In this document: piece by piece, positions 1 to 12,076 of the stretch | Position numbering within the stretch: the stretch's first letter is position 1 | Layout of the letters: every line of letters starts with the position of its first letter | Assembly (NCBI RefSeq): GCF_050908995.1 | Contig: NC_135129.1 | Coordinates: forward strand, 868,001 to 932,000 | Direction: 5' to 3' | DNA from: Andrena cerasifolii | Lineage: Eukaryota > Arthropoda > Insecta > Hymenoptera > Andrenidae | Length of the DNA: 64,000 nt | Position numbers and translations under genes: made by a program | Notes under the pieces: generated by a model | Databases searched by the model: none | What the model saw: the letters and a program-made list of their open reading frames with translations, nothing else | Told to the model about the DNA's origin: nothing

Positions 1-90
1 ATGACAATTGGACTGATGCAGAAAATGTGCAACTACTGTGCAATATGTGAACTATATTATTAGGATAAAAAAGGATCTAAATGTGACTGA

Positions 91-520
91 CAAGGGAAGA
101 TCCCGAACCCGAAAATTCAAAAAATTCTGAAACTTTGTGAAAATGTAGGGGTTCCTCCTGATTACAACGCAATTTTTCTTTGCTGCCCAAATTCACTAGA
201 AGGGGGTGAAATTAACCCCTGAAAATTCTGCTATTTTCCGATTTAGTGTTATAACTCCCGAAGTGTAAGAGATAGAAAAAAAGTTTCAAGACAAAAGTTA
301 CTTCTTTAAATTAGACCTATCATTCAATATAAAAATTACTTTACAGTTCGCAAGTTATAGCACAAATTCGGAAAATAACCGGATTTTCAGGAGTCAATTA
401 CACCCCTTTAGAGTGAATTTGAGCAGCAAACAAAAATTGCGTGATAAACGGGAGAAAGTTCCCCACATATTCACAAAGTTTTAGAATTTTTTAAATTTCT
501 AAGTTCGGGATGTTCCCTTG
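91..520. mobile_element. CAAGG-type foldback MITE, copy 1
   Basis: This is a 430-bp palindromic element. The left arm starts CAAGGGAAGATCCCGAACCC and the right arm is its imperfect reverse complement, ending GGGATGTTCCCTTG. It is flanked on both sides by TGA (88-90 and 521-523), read as a 3-bp target duplication. Closely related copies lie at 12487, 21342 and, as one arm only, near 53130. A 3-bp TNA duplication inside a CTNAG context is what PIF/Harbinger elements make, so that superfamily is the best guess, but no transposase is present. Short open frames inside are arm sequence, not genes. Confidence 0.85.
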
Positions 521-523
521 TGA

Positions 524-1255
524 GTAAAAACTACTTGTTATAAAAAAGTGGGTCCATGAAGACTGCGTAGAGATTAGAGACTGGTTCATTTGTAAGAAAT
601 AGCTATCTTTTCAAATATATTTTACTTTTCATTGAGTTCAAATATTTGTTATTAGTTACTAATAGGTTGAATATTTTAAAATATTGTTGTTTCTCACAAA
701 TTTTAGTGATTAGTTCACACTTCCTAGCTTGTGGCATATTACCTCAGACCTTGTGGCATATTTACCCACCACTTGGGTAATATGCCACTTTCGAGGACTT
801 TTGTATTTGTAAGTTTCTCATTGAACTATAAAAGTTACATATCTATACTTATTAGTCAATACACAGAATTAGTTACACTTCCATGTGGTTTTATCTTTAT
901 CCCCGTATCTACTTATACTTGCGAGATAGCGCGTTTCGAAGTCAACTTTGGCATATTCCCCCGAACGACCCTAGTACTTTTATACTCAGAATTCGCTTTT
1001 CAATAGAATTTCACCATAAAAATTTGGACACTCCATTGAAAAAAAAAATTGACCTCCAGATCTCTACACCTCTACCTAAAAAAGCCACTGCCACCATGTT
1101 CGCTATATCTTTCTTACGACCTCGAAATAATGGAGATAATTAAGGCGGGCAGAGTTGGCGAGGCACCCTATATATCAAGTGAATAGTAAATGCGTGAAAT
1201 GTATGATATAGACATACAATTATCCAACTAATCATACTCGCATAGCACCCAATAA
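524..1255. other. AT-rich intergenic stretch
   Basis: No gene is supported here. The open frames at 731-1143 have no recognisable domain, splice context or codon structure. The phrase TTGTGGCATATT with nearby CTTGGGTAATATGCC (733-788) is a small local inverted repeat. Confidence 0.5.
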
Positions 1256-1259
1256 CGCG

Positions 1260-2000
1260 AAACAGGAAAGACCATGATGTTCAAATCCAAGAGCTCATCC
1301 TCTCCGCGCTACCTCTCCAGCGCATGGTGCCCGGAATCTTTTCAATCTTACCGTTAAAATCGCTGAACGATTTATTGTACAACGAGCCCGGCGCGGATCA
1401 TTGCGGTGACCCACACGGCACGGAAACGGCGTTAAAGCTCCGGACCCACCCGTCCCCGGTGCGTGCACGCGATGCACGGTGTCATTGGCGATTAACCAAC
1501 CGGTGTGGCGTGTGGCTGTGCGTGTGCGCATCGCGTATCGCGCTCCTGCTTACGGCACGATCACCGACACGATCGACTCGCCCCGGCGTACACACGCGGC
1601 AAATCGTCCGAACACGACGCGCGGTCAAGAAGAGGCCCACGGACGATGGCCGTAGCGTAGCGAAGGCGGGAGAGGCGGCTGGGGTGCAGGGAGGCACGCG
1701 ATGACGTCACGTCCGGCGCGAGGGCAACGAGTGTGGGAACCGGCGGCAGGTGCGCTCGAGAGTCAGTCAGAGCACTTGGGCCCGGCTCGCGGGGCGGGAC
1801 GAGGGGGGGTGGAGGGGGGGGGGGATGAGATGGCCGAGGAAGACACGGTAGGAAAGAAGCGAGCGACGGGGGGAGAAAGAAACAAGTAGCGAAAGGGAGC
1901 GAAGAGCAGAATCGGGAAATGAATGGAAAGAAACGGAAAAATCGGTGACGAGCGGGAGAGCGAGAGGCGGAGCGCCGAGTGGGAGCGAAGAACTTTCCGA
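1260..2000. promoter_or_regulatory. CpG-rich, promoter-like patch with a CRE-type site
   Basis: Base composition changes sharply to GC- and CpG-rich, then to purine-rich (GA/GGGA) sequence up to about 2150. A perfect palindromic TGACGTCA (CREB/ATF-type site) lies at about 1702-1709. Such patches in insect genomes often mark promoters of developmental or neuronal genes. No start exon is provable here. Overlapping open frames on both strands are the usual by-product of GC-rich sequence with few stops. The promoter role is inference. Confidence 0.35.
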
Positions 2001-2009
2001 CCCGATCCA

Positions 2010-5000
2010 GGAGAGAAGGAACTTAGGAGCGATAAAAGGGGACGACGAAAAAGGTGCTAAAAATCGAGCACGAGGAAGGGCAGGAAGTGATAGGAGAGGA
2101 TAAAGAGAAGGGAGGAAAAACGTGGTGTGTGAGGAACGTAAAGTAAAAATAGCGGGAGACTGAGATGGGGTGCAGAACGATAGGACGGAGGTAAATAAAA
2201 TGCAACGATAACGTGGCTGCACTATCCTACAGAAAATCGGAAAATCCATTAACTGATATGGAGCTCGGCGAAAAGTATGGCATAATTCTGATTTTATAGT
2301 TTGATAACTGAAGAGTCCTGGTAGAAAACACTGCAAGTGCTAAACTCAAATTCTATACTATAGTATTACCACTGGCATGTAGGACGTTATCTGATAAAAA
2401 TTTTCTTCTTTTAATTTTGACACTTACAGAGTTTTCTACGAGGACTGTTTCTTTGCAAAGTATCGCGGGTCGAGATTGCAGCACAGATTAGAATAGAGTA
2501 AAATGAAATTGCAATCTATTTGGGAATCTATTTGGGAAAAAATGCACTAAAAAATTAACAAATTATATTTCCTTTAAAGTAGTTCCTAACCAACTATGTT
2601 AGTCAAATTAGAGTTGAGTAATAAACGATAAGTATAAAGTAGTATGATAATATAGAAATAATAATAATAATTTTTAACATCGTGTAAATATATTTTAAAA
2701 AGTTCAACGTTAATATAAATATTTGTAATACGAAAATAGAATATTAAATTGGTTAGCGTAGTGAATTGGAGCAGCAGATCTGGTAACGTCGCATTCATTT
2801 GGAGCGTTTTTTGTAACCAAAATGTCAGGAAAAATGTTCATATGAATTTGAATCGTCGTTCTCTATTTAAATGTCTAAACATATCGATTGTGCGACGTTG
2901 CCACGTTGACTGCTCCACGTAGTTGCTAACAAATATGCACGTAAACCTATTTCTTTTGGGCATTTACGAAGAAGCGATGTGGTCGGTTCTGCAGAAATTA
3001 ATAAATTCATTTTCTGACATTTCGATGTACTTTTGTGCCAATTTTGGTACACTTCTTGAATATAGTTTTCCTGTTTCGGAAGAAAAACTAAAACTATAAC
3101 CCTCTTTTTTCGACTCTGCCATATGCCACTGTGGTAAAATGCACCAACTTTAATTAACAATTTCTCGATATGTATGTGGTAAATCAATTTTAAACTTTGT
3201 ACAGGGGTTTCTTGTATTCCAAATTAGTTTTGAACGAAATTTGAAAGAATTCTTGAATTTAGCAGATTCTCCAGAAAATACCTTAAGTCGGCACCAGATT
3301 TACACAGTGCAAATGATGAGGCGCCGACATAAAAAAAATACATTGTCGTAGATTAAATAAGGGAAATAATTATTTCTTACTTTTCAGTGCATTTTTATTT
3401 TTTTGAAGTCGGTTTTAATTTTTTTTAAATTTTTAAATTTTTCACTCTTTAGTTATTTAAGTTACATACCAACATTTATTCACAAAAAGAGCTGCTCGTA
3501 AAAAAGAACCGTTTGCTAGAAATGGAAGATTCCAAAAATAAGGGACTTAGAAAAGTGAGAATAAGGATGTCTCAAATTTGTTATATGGGGTCTACAACTC
3601 AGCGCGCGGTAATACTCTAAAGTGCGAGAATACATGAAATACAAATTATGTAATGAGGCGTAGTTTGAATTAACCAACACTGGCAAAGTGTTCAGCCAAT
3701 ATTGGTGCAGTGTAGGATGGGGCACCGCCCTCTTTCGAATAAAGAAAGATCATCAAAAGTGGTACATATGCTGAGGATTTATGTGGGGACAAACATAAAA
3801 AAAAATAATAAAAAAAAATACATACGGGTCGAATGTATAACCTCCTCGTTTTTTAAGTCGGTTGAAAAAGAAGCCGTACATTTTTACTTTGGCAGCTTAT
3901 CTCTTGACACCTGTCAAATTTGTTATAGGTACTTCGCACGAGCAAAAGATTCTTGGGTATAAGTATGCATGTAGCAAGTTTTCTTAGCTACGGCATGTAT
4001 GTTGGGTAAATCTGAAAAATACACTGGAACGCCAACTACACACACATGGTCTGCATACAAATCAGCACGTGTATGACTGGACACATCCAGTTCCGAGCCA
4101 TCTGCATAGTAGACAAGCGCAACATTGCAGCCTTTCGAAATCACGCGTTTCATGGTTTTAATCATGTTTCGCAGAACACGCGTCTGCATTTTGCAAGGTG
4201 CTGTAAGATGAGCCCTTATCCAGCAAGCAAAAGATAAGAGGAATAAGAAGGAACCTTTAATTTGTAGCTATTTATAGCAAAGCTCAAACCAGGATGTAGA
4301 TGAATTTATATGTATGTTTGTTCACTTTTACGCATTAATAAACGCGACATTATAAATTGCAACAAATTTTATTATCTTAAAGAAATATTTTCTTTATGAT
4401 TTTGTAGACCATTTCGTTTTTGAATAAGAGTATAAATGCAGAGTTCATTCACTTTTCTTATTATTAAGAATTTTTTAATAAACCACTTGCAGTGTTTATA
4501 CATATTAAGAGTACATAATTTTCAACTATTTCTACAACACGTGAAAACAAACGGAACAATAATTGTATACCCTTTACTGTGACATTTTGATGTTCGTAAT
4601 TAAATATGAATATTATTAGTGCTTTCAGTTTTCGATAAGTAGTGTCGCCTCTTGAATAGTCAGTTTTCCCGCGAGATTAATTGACGCAATTTTCTTTCGT
4701 TAATATTCATTGCCAGTAGCAACTGTAATTACACTGTTCCCTTTCTGCAGGTTCGCAGAAAAATTATTACATCATTTAAGATAAAAACGCGAACCGCCGA
4801 CAAAGTGTAATTTGATACATAATAATCTGCAGGTATTAACGAAGATACGATCGATATTTTTTAAAAATGTGTTTAAAATTAAGAAATACCAGCGTCCGCT
4901 AAAGACATTCAAATAAAGTGATCGCATTCTTGCAGATGAAGATCGAAATGGAAGAATCATTTAATTTAAGATGCGGACGCGAAAGATGAGATTAATTGTA

Positions 5001-6455
5001 AGTTGCGTTCGAATTTTAATTAAGTGCAAAGTACAAAGCTTCATCGTCGACTATAGTCGACAGAGAAATTGGCATAAAATATTCACCGCAAACAAAATAA
5101 TCTCAACAATACATATTTCATTTCGGAATTCGTCAACATTTTTAATCCATTTGCCTGTAATTTAGGAACAAAAAACAACATAGTCTACATTTGCACTGAC
5201 TTGTGTAGTTTGGAAAATAGTTAACACAGTAAGCTAGAAATAAATGTAAAGAAGACATTTTTAATAAACAATAAGGGCAAATTATATTGCCAAAATTCTA
5301 AACGCATTACACGTGCAAGTTATTTTCCTGTTTATGGCAACACTAGTGCCTAGTCATTTGAGGTAAGCTCCACTGTGGTCTCACTCGCAACAGAATAGTA
5401 ACCCGCGGTGACGTTTTTCGGAAGTAAAATAAAAATTTTCTTTGGTGTTTTGTGTCGTTTTGTGAGATAAAGTTATATACTGAGTGTTAAAGTGTTATAC
5501 ATATCATTAAAAGAGCATACATATATTTAACTGAAACGAGAATATTTAACAGGTAAGCTTGATTGATTATTTTCTTTCTTTTGGGGTTATTTTATAATAT
5601 GCTCACATTTAGTCTTAAATGGGACGCGGAATAAAGGGTGTATTCATTTCTTTTCGTTCTATGTGCCATTAATAATAAAATCTTTAATCTGCAATATGAA
5701 AACGTAACTACGTATTTTAATAATTGATCTGATTTTTGTTCAAGTAGAATTTAATTCTAAACTATTTTATTACTTACATCGTACACCGCTTATTGTGAAA
5801 AAACAAATTTAGAATATTCGTTACTTCACAGTGATCGCCTCAATTTAATACAGGGACAGTGATGTCGTTAATTTGATCCAGCAGAAGTAAACGATTCTAG
5901 TCTTGAAAATATGAAAGAATGATTATGAACATAATTTGAATTATTTTACGAAGTAAACACGAAGTTTCTTTCTGAAACTCATGTTCTTAAATGTTTTGAT
6001 AAATATTCGTGAGTTTAACAAGCAAGAAGATACATTTTACACTTCCGATTACCACAAGTGACATTCAGACAAGCTTATTCGTGTATACAGAGTGCCTCGC
6101 CTAATTTTATCACCTGAAGTATTTCTGCTATACTTAAAATTTTATAGAAATGTTTCCTCCGAAAGTTGTATAGTTTTGTGGGGACCGGCATATAGTAACA
6201 ATAGTTCTATTCAACTAGAAGATTTTATAGGACCTTTTGTGACATTGAAGAACTTATTGTCCTAAGTTGTTGAATTCGTTTATAAAGTGACTATCAGGCA
6301 CTGACAAATAAAATATTGTTACTATAACGTACTATACCAACTTGTGTGATGAAGACCTTTCCCGTACGCTCGGAGAAATAGTCCTCGATCAAAAGTAGGG
6401 ACATTCACTTTACCGCAGTTATCGCTTTTCGCGGAGCGAAACGAATTTTCGAAGC
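2010..6455. other. Mostly unique AT-rich intergenic sequence
   Basis: No supported gene. Two short phrases ending in AAGTCGGTT (near 3406 and 3857), the second next to CGAATGTATAACCTCCTC, look like the end of an interspersed repeat common in insect genomes. A minus-strand frame at 3923-4189 has protein-like composition but no domain I recognise. A good 5' splice site, CAGGTAAGC (near 5549), follows an AT-rich transcribed-looking segment from about 5400; it could be a non-coding first exon. Confidence 0.35.
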
Positions 6456-6460
6456 CGTCG

Positions 6461-6940
6461 CACAGTGTGCGATTTTGGACAAAAATCGCTAGACAGCGCA
6501 AATCTTAACCGATTTCAATAATTTTTTGTTTAAAATACTCTTAAAGGGCTCAGCAATAACGGAGGGGTGCAGTAAATCCTGTATTTTTAAGTCTAATCTA
6601 TAAAAAATATTATTTAGCATAACATGACATAAAAACGTAAACTTTGGAAATTGAAGATATTAAAAATGAATAATGAATTTTTTGTAAATTTAATATTAGC
6701 TATAAAATAAAAAAATTAATTCGAATTTACAAAATTTATGTTTTAAATAAACTGTAAGTGTAGCTGATTTAAATCTAATACTTTTAAATTATATTTTGTT
6801 TTTATTTGTTTTGATTTTATTTCTAATATATATATATTTTTATTTGTTTTAAATTTTTTTTTTAGGAATTGTAATTAAAATAGAATTTGATGTGGCAACT
6901 AATTTTATAATAATTTGTTAATATGAATTATATGTGCCAT
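6461..6940 (+). repeat. Left long inverted repeat of the Transib element
   Basis: About 480 bp, repeated in inverse orientation at 7739-8207. The outer 40 bp carry the RSS-like block; the rest is very AT-rich. The inner boundary lies in ATTATATGTGCCATG, mirrored by CATGGCAGATATAAT at 7742. Confidence 0.85.
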
Positions 6941-7701
6941 GTCGAGTTGGACCTAGATTTATAAATAATCTGGGTTATGTGAAAAATCTTCAAAGTAATG
7001 AAGAATACTACAAATTCGGTCTTTCTACACTTAACTGTTGGATCCGTTTCATGGAATATCTATTACACGTAGCGTATAATCTTGATTTAAAAAAAGGTTC
7101 AGCAAAGACAGCCAAAGAAAAAGATTTAAAGAAATTAAGGAAACAAAGTATACAAAATTCTTTAAAATGTAATCTTTCATTACACGTAGATATTGTTCAA
7201 CAAGGTTTTGGAACAACCAACACTGGTAATGTTGCTCGTTCCTTTTTTGCTCAAGCCAAAGCCGTTGCAAAATAGACTAGTTTAGCTGAACATTTGATCC
7301 AAAGATTGTATAATATTATGCAAGTTTTAACTTGTGGTAGAATGATCGATTGTAGTAAATTTAAAACATATTGCTTCGATACTGCAGATATTTGTGTGGA
7401 ATTGTATGAATGGTATAAAATGCCACCATCCCTTCATAAAGTTCTTATTCATGGAAGCGACATTATTAAATCATTTGATTTACCGTTTGGCTGGCTATCA
7501 GAAGAGCCACAAGAAGGAAATAATAAAAATTTTTGTAAAGCACGAGCTAAACATAGCAGAATGTGCAATAGGCAAATGAGTAACAAAGATATTTTACATT
7601 ATCTCTTAATCTCATCAGATCCCTTAATTAGCTCTCTCAGACTGAAAGAAGATAAAAAAGTTAAGCCCTTAACGGTTGATGCTGAAGAAATGTTATTATA
7701 A
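6934..7701 (+). pseudogene. Transib transposase, C-terminal half (RAG1-like), broken
   Basis: One continuous frame of about 255 codons runs from inside the left arm to a TAA at 7699, interrupted by an amber stop at 7273-7275. There is no ATG at the 5' end. The N-terminal half of the transposase, with the first catalytic aspartates, is absent. Visible blocks are QGFGTTNTGNVARSFF, WYKMPPSLHKVLIHG, LPFGWLSEEPQEGNNKNF and LLISSDPLISSLR. The EGNNKNF block, followed by a run of basic residues, resembles the RAG1 segment around the third catalytic acidic residue (EGNKLFRRFR), so the final Glu is probably retained. This family cuts at CACWNTG ends by a DDE hairpin mechanism. The product could not act alone. 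The family call rests on remembered block similarity plus the TIR and target duplication. Confidence 0.8.
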
Positions 7702-7738
7702 AATAAGCCACAATGCATGTAACATTTCAATGCATCTA

Positions 7739-8207
7739 ACATGGCAGATATAATTCATATTAACAAATTATTATAAAATTAGTTGCCACATCAAATTCTA
7801 TTTTAATTACAATTCCTAAAAACAAAAATTAAAAAATATATATTACAGATATAATCAAAACTAATAAAAATAAAATATAATTTAAAAATATTAAATTTAA
7901 ATCAGCTACACTTACAGTTTATTTAAAACATAAATTTTGTAAATTTGAATTAAATTTTTTATTTTATAGCTAATATTAAATTTACAAAAAATTCATTATT
8001 CATTTTTAATATCCTCAATTTCCAAAGTTTACGTTTTTATGTCATGTTATGCTAAATAATATTTTGTATAGATTAGACTTAAAAATAGAGGATTTACTGC
8101 ACCCCTTCGTTATTGCTGAGCCCTTTACGAGTATTTAAAAAAAAAATTATTAAAATCGGTCAAGATTTGCGCTGTCTAGCGATTTTTGTCCAAAATCGCA
8201 CACTGTG
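7739..8207 (-). repeat. Right long inverted repeat of the Transib element
   Basis: Reverse complement of 6461-6940 with scattered substitutions and small indels. It ends with CACTGTG directly against the CGTCG duplication. The similarity of the arms over their whole length suggests a fairly young element or arm homogenisation. Confidence 0.85.
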
Positions 8208-8259
8208 CGTCGCTCTACCGCGAAACTCCAGTGTCGCTAGCGGCAAGATCGTTAGATTT

Positions 8260-8953
8260 GAAGGAGGGGCACCGCGGTAATGCCCCGAAAAGTGAAATTT
8301 ATTAAAAGCAAACCACGTAATGAATCTTTTTCAAATTTTCAGGATTTTTTATTGAATATTTATGTTATACGAATATCTTTTTTGAAATTTATTTAAAGCA
8401 GATTTACAAGGTGTACAGGGTCAGTAACTTTGCGCTGCAAAAAATCTGGTTGACAGTGTTCTGAAGAAACGATCCTTCTAATAATCAACAACCTAAAATG
8501 TTTTAGAAACTATACATGCGGATGGCTATGGCACGCCGGGAGATTTTTTTGATTGGTCGTTTCCTTCTATTTCTTTTCAATGAAAAAGGTTAATTTACTA
8601 AAACCTCACAATTTTTTTCAGAGGTTCGCCATTTTATCATTCATAAAAATTTTCAAAATCGAACCATAGCCATGCGCATATAGTTTCTAAAACTTTTTGG
8701 TTTTTTGATTTCCGAAGAACCGTTTCGTCGGAAAACTGTCAACCATGTCAGCGGAAATATTTCGCATCCCTAAGTTACTGGTCCTGTACAGCTTATAAAT
8801 CTGGTTTAAATAAATTTAAAAAAAGATATTCGTATAACTTAAAAATCCGATAGAAAGTCCTGAAAGTTTAAAAAAGATTCATTGCGTAGTTTGCCTTTAA
8901 TAAATTTCCAAAGATACCTTTACTTTTCGGACCATTATCGTGGTGTTCCCTTG
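8260..8953. mobile_element. Long foldback, diverged CAAGG type
   Basis: Two arms of about 330 bp pair around a centre near 8600. The left end reads AGGGGCACCGCGGTAATG and the right end, reverse-complemented, reads CAAGGGAACACCACGATAATG. Deeper arm matches include the segment near 8420 (GTACAGGGTCAGTAACTT) and 8771 (AAGTTACTGGTCCTGTAC). The tip matches the CAAGGGAACACCGCG family at 20756. The left tip is decayed, so the exact start and target duplication are unsure. No coding capacity. Confidence 0.7.
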
Positions 8954-9054
8954 ATAGGGTTTACCGGCGCAAGAATTCGGGATCACTCGAACTCGAGGTG
9001 TACCGGCTTCTGGTCGTACTGATACTACAACAGAATAAAACTGTTGTTACTACA

Positions 9055-9130
9055 CGCCGACAGGAAAGATTTTTATGAAAATTTAAATATCACAGAAATA
9101 TTTCAGGTAATAAAGCCGATGAAACCAGAG
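9055..9130 (+). repeat. Direct repeat flanking the 9.3-10.1 kb foldback, left copy
   Basis: A segment containing TTTTTATGAAAATTTAAATA and AAAGCCGATGAAAC recurs in direct orientation near 10205-10285 (TTTTTATGAAATTTTAAATA, AAAGCTGATGAAAC). It flanks the satellite-armed foldback at both sides, outside the arms. It may be an older interspersed repeat or a local duplication. Confidence 0.55.
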
Positions 9131-9274
9131 ACCAGAAATAAGTTATTTTTAAAATTTTTTCGAAAAAAATCATTGAGGAAAAGTTAATTTTTATTTAAAT
9201 GGAAGTCAGTTTTCATTAAATACTGCATAAATTTTCCGAAAAATCAAGCGATTAAAAAATATTAAAATTTATCT

Positions 9275-10095
9275 GTTTTGGTTACTGATAACCATTATTG
9301 TTAACGGAAATATTTTTTGGTCACTAATAACTGTTATAGACGACGGAAATTGTTTTCGGTTACGAATAACCATTATCAATAACCAGATTTTTTTTTATTT
9401 CGAATAACCATTATCGTTGACGAGAATTTTTTTTGGTTACGGTATAACCAATATCTATTGCGGGAATTTTTTTTTGGTTACGGCGTAACCAATATATATT
9501 GCCGGAATTTTTTTTGGTTACGATATAACGAATATTTATTATGGGAATTTTTTTTTGGTTACGGTATAACTGATTGAACTATAGAATATCTGGATTGCGA
9601 ACTGTGGGTATTAGGACCCGCGGCGCGCTGTTGAAAAGAGATAGTTGCACAGCGTGGGATGCTGTTTCACTCTTACACGCGCGTCTATACCTGCCTATAC
9701 TCAAATTTACTACAGGATGGTGTATAATACAGGATAGACACCCATTCAATACCACTATCTCTCTTGTCCTGGCCAGTCCGGGGTTTTCCGTACCGTGTTT
9801 GCATTCCAGATATTCTATAGTTCAATAGTTATACCGCAACCGAAAAAAAGAAAATTCCCGCAATATATATTGGTTATACCGTAACCAAAAAAAAAAAATC
9901 CCGCAATATATATTGGTTACGCAGTAAACAAAATAAAATTCCTGCAATAGATATTGGTTACGCCGTAAACAAAATAAAATTCCCGCAATAGATATTGGTT
10001 ATACCGTAATCATAAAAAATTCTCGTCAACGATAAAGGTTATTCGTAACCAAAAAAAATTCTGGTCACTAATAACGGTTATTCATAACCAAAATC
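9275..10095. mobile_element. Foldback with arms made of an inverted ~40-bp tandem repeat
   Basis: The left arm (9275-9575) has about seven degenerate units like GGTTACGGTATAACCAATAT followed by a GGGAATTTTTTTT tract. The right arm (9829-10095) has the same units inverted. Each unit itself contains a small palindrome (GGTTAC...GTAACC). An inner inverted pair, TTGAACTATAGAATATCTGG and its complement, frames a non-repeated GC-richer core (9600-9805). The plan resembles Drosophila FB elements, whose arms are also tandem arrays. No transposase is seen. Confidence 0.75.
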
Positions 10096-10289
10096 ATTTA
10101 AACAAAAACATTAATTCTTATACTAAAACTTTTAAAATTTAGGTTATAACAGTTAGGGTCCCTGGATGAAACACACTGTATACTATACTGTAGGTATCAC
10201 AGATCACGTTTTGCAGAAAACATTTTTATGAAATTTTAAATATAACAGAAATATGTCCGGTTATAAAGCTGATGAAACACCCTGTATAC

Positions 10290-11790
10290 TATTGTAATGT
10301 ACTGACCCTTTACTTATCTAACAATCTCTGTAAACATGAATCAGAGTAACTACTTTTGAGCTATGTAAACTACTGCTGCGCAAATGTAAACACTGCGTCG
10401 TCCCTGCGACCCATCGTCATGTTAGCTAATGCGTCACCTACCCAAAATCCTGTAGTTCTGCCCCCTATCCCGTCATCCCCTCTCTTACATTCCTAAACCT
10501 TTAAAACTCCATTGCATTCCCTTATTCACGGGCATTACTATTTCAAAAAGCCACCAGTCTCAGTCACGGAGTCCAGTTCGAAACAGTTGAATCTCCAATA
10601 TCTTTAATTTAGTTGAATAAATATCTTTATAAATATTATCCATAAAAGGTAGTTCAATTATCCTTGCGTCCCATTACACTAAACTGTAACATAGACCACG
10701 TTCTTGAGAATTAAAAAGAAAATGTACACAGTTCTATTCGGTTAAAAACTATCAAATAACCTTATTCAGCTTAATAAGTGTTCAAACTAATGTCCTTAAG
10801 CAATGATACGTTGCCTGAAACCTGTAATTCACTCTTGTGATAAATTTCACCAGTGCAAACTCCACGAGTGCCTTTTTGAATTGCATGGATAACTCTATGG
10901 CTCAGGATCGGAATTTCATGCATACTCCCTTGACGGATAAAGGCACGGTCCACTTAAAATAGGTGAAAGAAAGATAAAAGACTGTGCGACTATATAAAAA
11001 ATACCAATCGTCAGAAAAGTCTTTCGCGCGACGAAACCTCTGAATCGCAACAGAAATTAAAGATCCACCGTCAAAACAGGAGAGCATCGGGCGGGCAACG
11101 AATGCCCGTGCGTTTAACGAAAGGCCCATCGACGCGTGAAATCTACAGTTTCACGCAGCATAAGTATAGCAATAACAGACGCGAAATTTCAAGCGCGCAG
11201 TTACGACGATATACATAATTCGCCGACTATCTTTTCCCCGCGTTCACGCAACGGCGCAGGCACACGTGATTCGTGCGCGTTGGCATGCAGGACGCTCACT
11301 CGCGCGTGTACATCGCGCGCGACACGTGTCAGGCTTAATCTATGCCGGCGAAGCGTGTGCGTGCGTGTGCACGGCGTGCGGCCTCCGCGTCTCCCCTCTC
11401 CACTTCTTCGCAATCCACCGCGCCGGCCGCGATCCTCAAAGGATGAAGGGTGAGAGGCAGTAGAGCAGGGGAAATTTCATCCTAAAGATACTCGTCACCC
11501 TTGATTCAGCTTCTTCTTCTTCCTTTTTCTTTCAACTTGTTCTGCGTCTTGCCATCTTGTGCTTTCTCCATTATTTTTAGTTCCCTCTGTGCTTGCTGCA
11601 CTCTCCTTTTTTATGGTATCTTCGCGTTATCTTTACCGCGAACAACGTACCGAGTGACATTAATTTCGATTTGTCAGTTTCGGAATATTAAGGGTGCGCG
11701 TGAAATTGCGTTGCTCAGTGGAAACCTGTGTTTTAGACAGGGGAAGTAGAACAATGGTGATTGATTAGAATCGTTTCGATTTAGTTCGAT
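10290..11790. other. Intergenic, CpG-rich between 11.1 and 11.45 kb
   Basis: No gene is supported. 11130-11450 is rich in CGCG and CACGTG-like words and reads open in several frames on both strands, which is compositional. It could be a promoter or enhancer. A minus-strand frame at 10771-11129 has no recognisable domain. Confidence 0.35.
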
Positions 11791-11800
11791 GCATTATTAA

Positions 11801-12076
11801 CCCGGCGGAAGACGCACCCCATGTTGTAACACAGGTTGTCGCTACTGGGTGAAAAATACCCAAAATTGAAACGTAAAAAACCACGGTTATTTTTTTTTAA
11901 CTTTGTAAGTTTTATGTTAAAGTACAGTGTTTTAAGAATCAAAGAAAAATGATGAAATATCTTAAAATCTTTATTAAAGTTTTTTAAAAAAATTGTAACA
12001 AAAACTCAAACAGTATTCATATTTTCGCAACTAGCGCCTCTGTGGTAAATTTTACCCAGTAGCGCCTCCCGCCGAG
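11801..12076 (+). mobile_element. TTAA-flanked piggyBac-like MITE, family A copy 1
   Basis: A 276-bp element between TTAA (11797-11800) and TTAA (12077-12080). Terminal repeats are CCCGGCGGAAGACGC and GCGCCTCCCGCCGAG. Spaced palindromes lie just inside the ends: TGGGTGAAAAATACCCA at 11846-11862 and GGTAAATTTTACC near the right end. The same element lies in the opposite orientation at 49730-50011. Confidence 0.85.

Larger units (their letters stand above)
6461..8207 (+). mobile_element. Non-autonomous Transib element with RSS-like ends
   Basis: The 1747-bp element is flanked by a perfect 5-bp duplication CGTCG (6456-6460 and 8208-8212). Both ends are identical over about 40 bp: heptamer CACAGTG (6461-6467, and its complement at 8201-8207), an 11-bp spacer, then ACAAAAATC (6479-6487, and its complement at 8181-8189). 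Transib elements make 5-bp GC-rich duplications of the CGNCG type, and RAG recombination signals are CACAGTG, 12 or 23 bp, ACAAAAACC. The nonamer-like block matches 8 of 9. The inverted repeats are unusually long (about 470-480 bp, AT-rich) and enclose only the C-terminal half of a transposase, so the element is an internally deleted derivative needing a transposase supplied in trans. Confidence 0.85.

Noticed and set aside
1767..2336. 189-codon minus-strand frame
   Set aside because: Lies over GA/CT-rich low-complexity DNA; Ser/Pro/Leu-rich with no domain. Composition explains it.
3923..4189. 88-codon minus-strand frame with protein-like composition
   Set aside because: No domain recognised and no splice or start context; left as a weak candidate only.
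9574..9828. 84-codon frame in the core of the satellite-armed foldback
   Set aside because: Starts and ends in the inner inverted repeat and has no known domain; may be captured DNA but there is no evidence it is translated.
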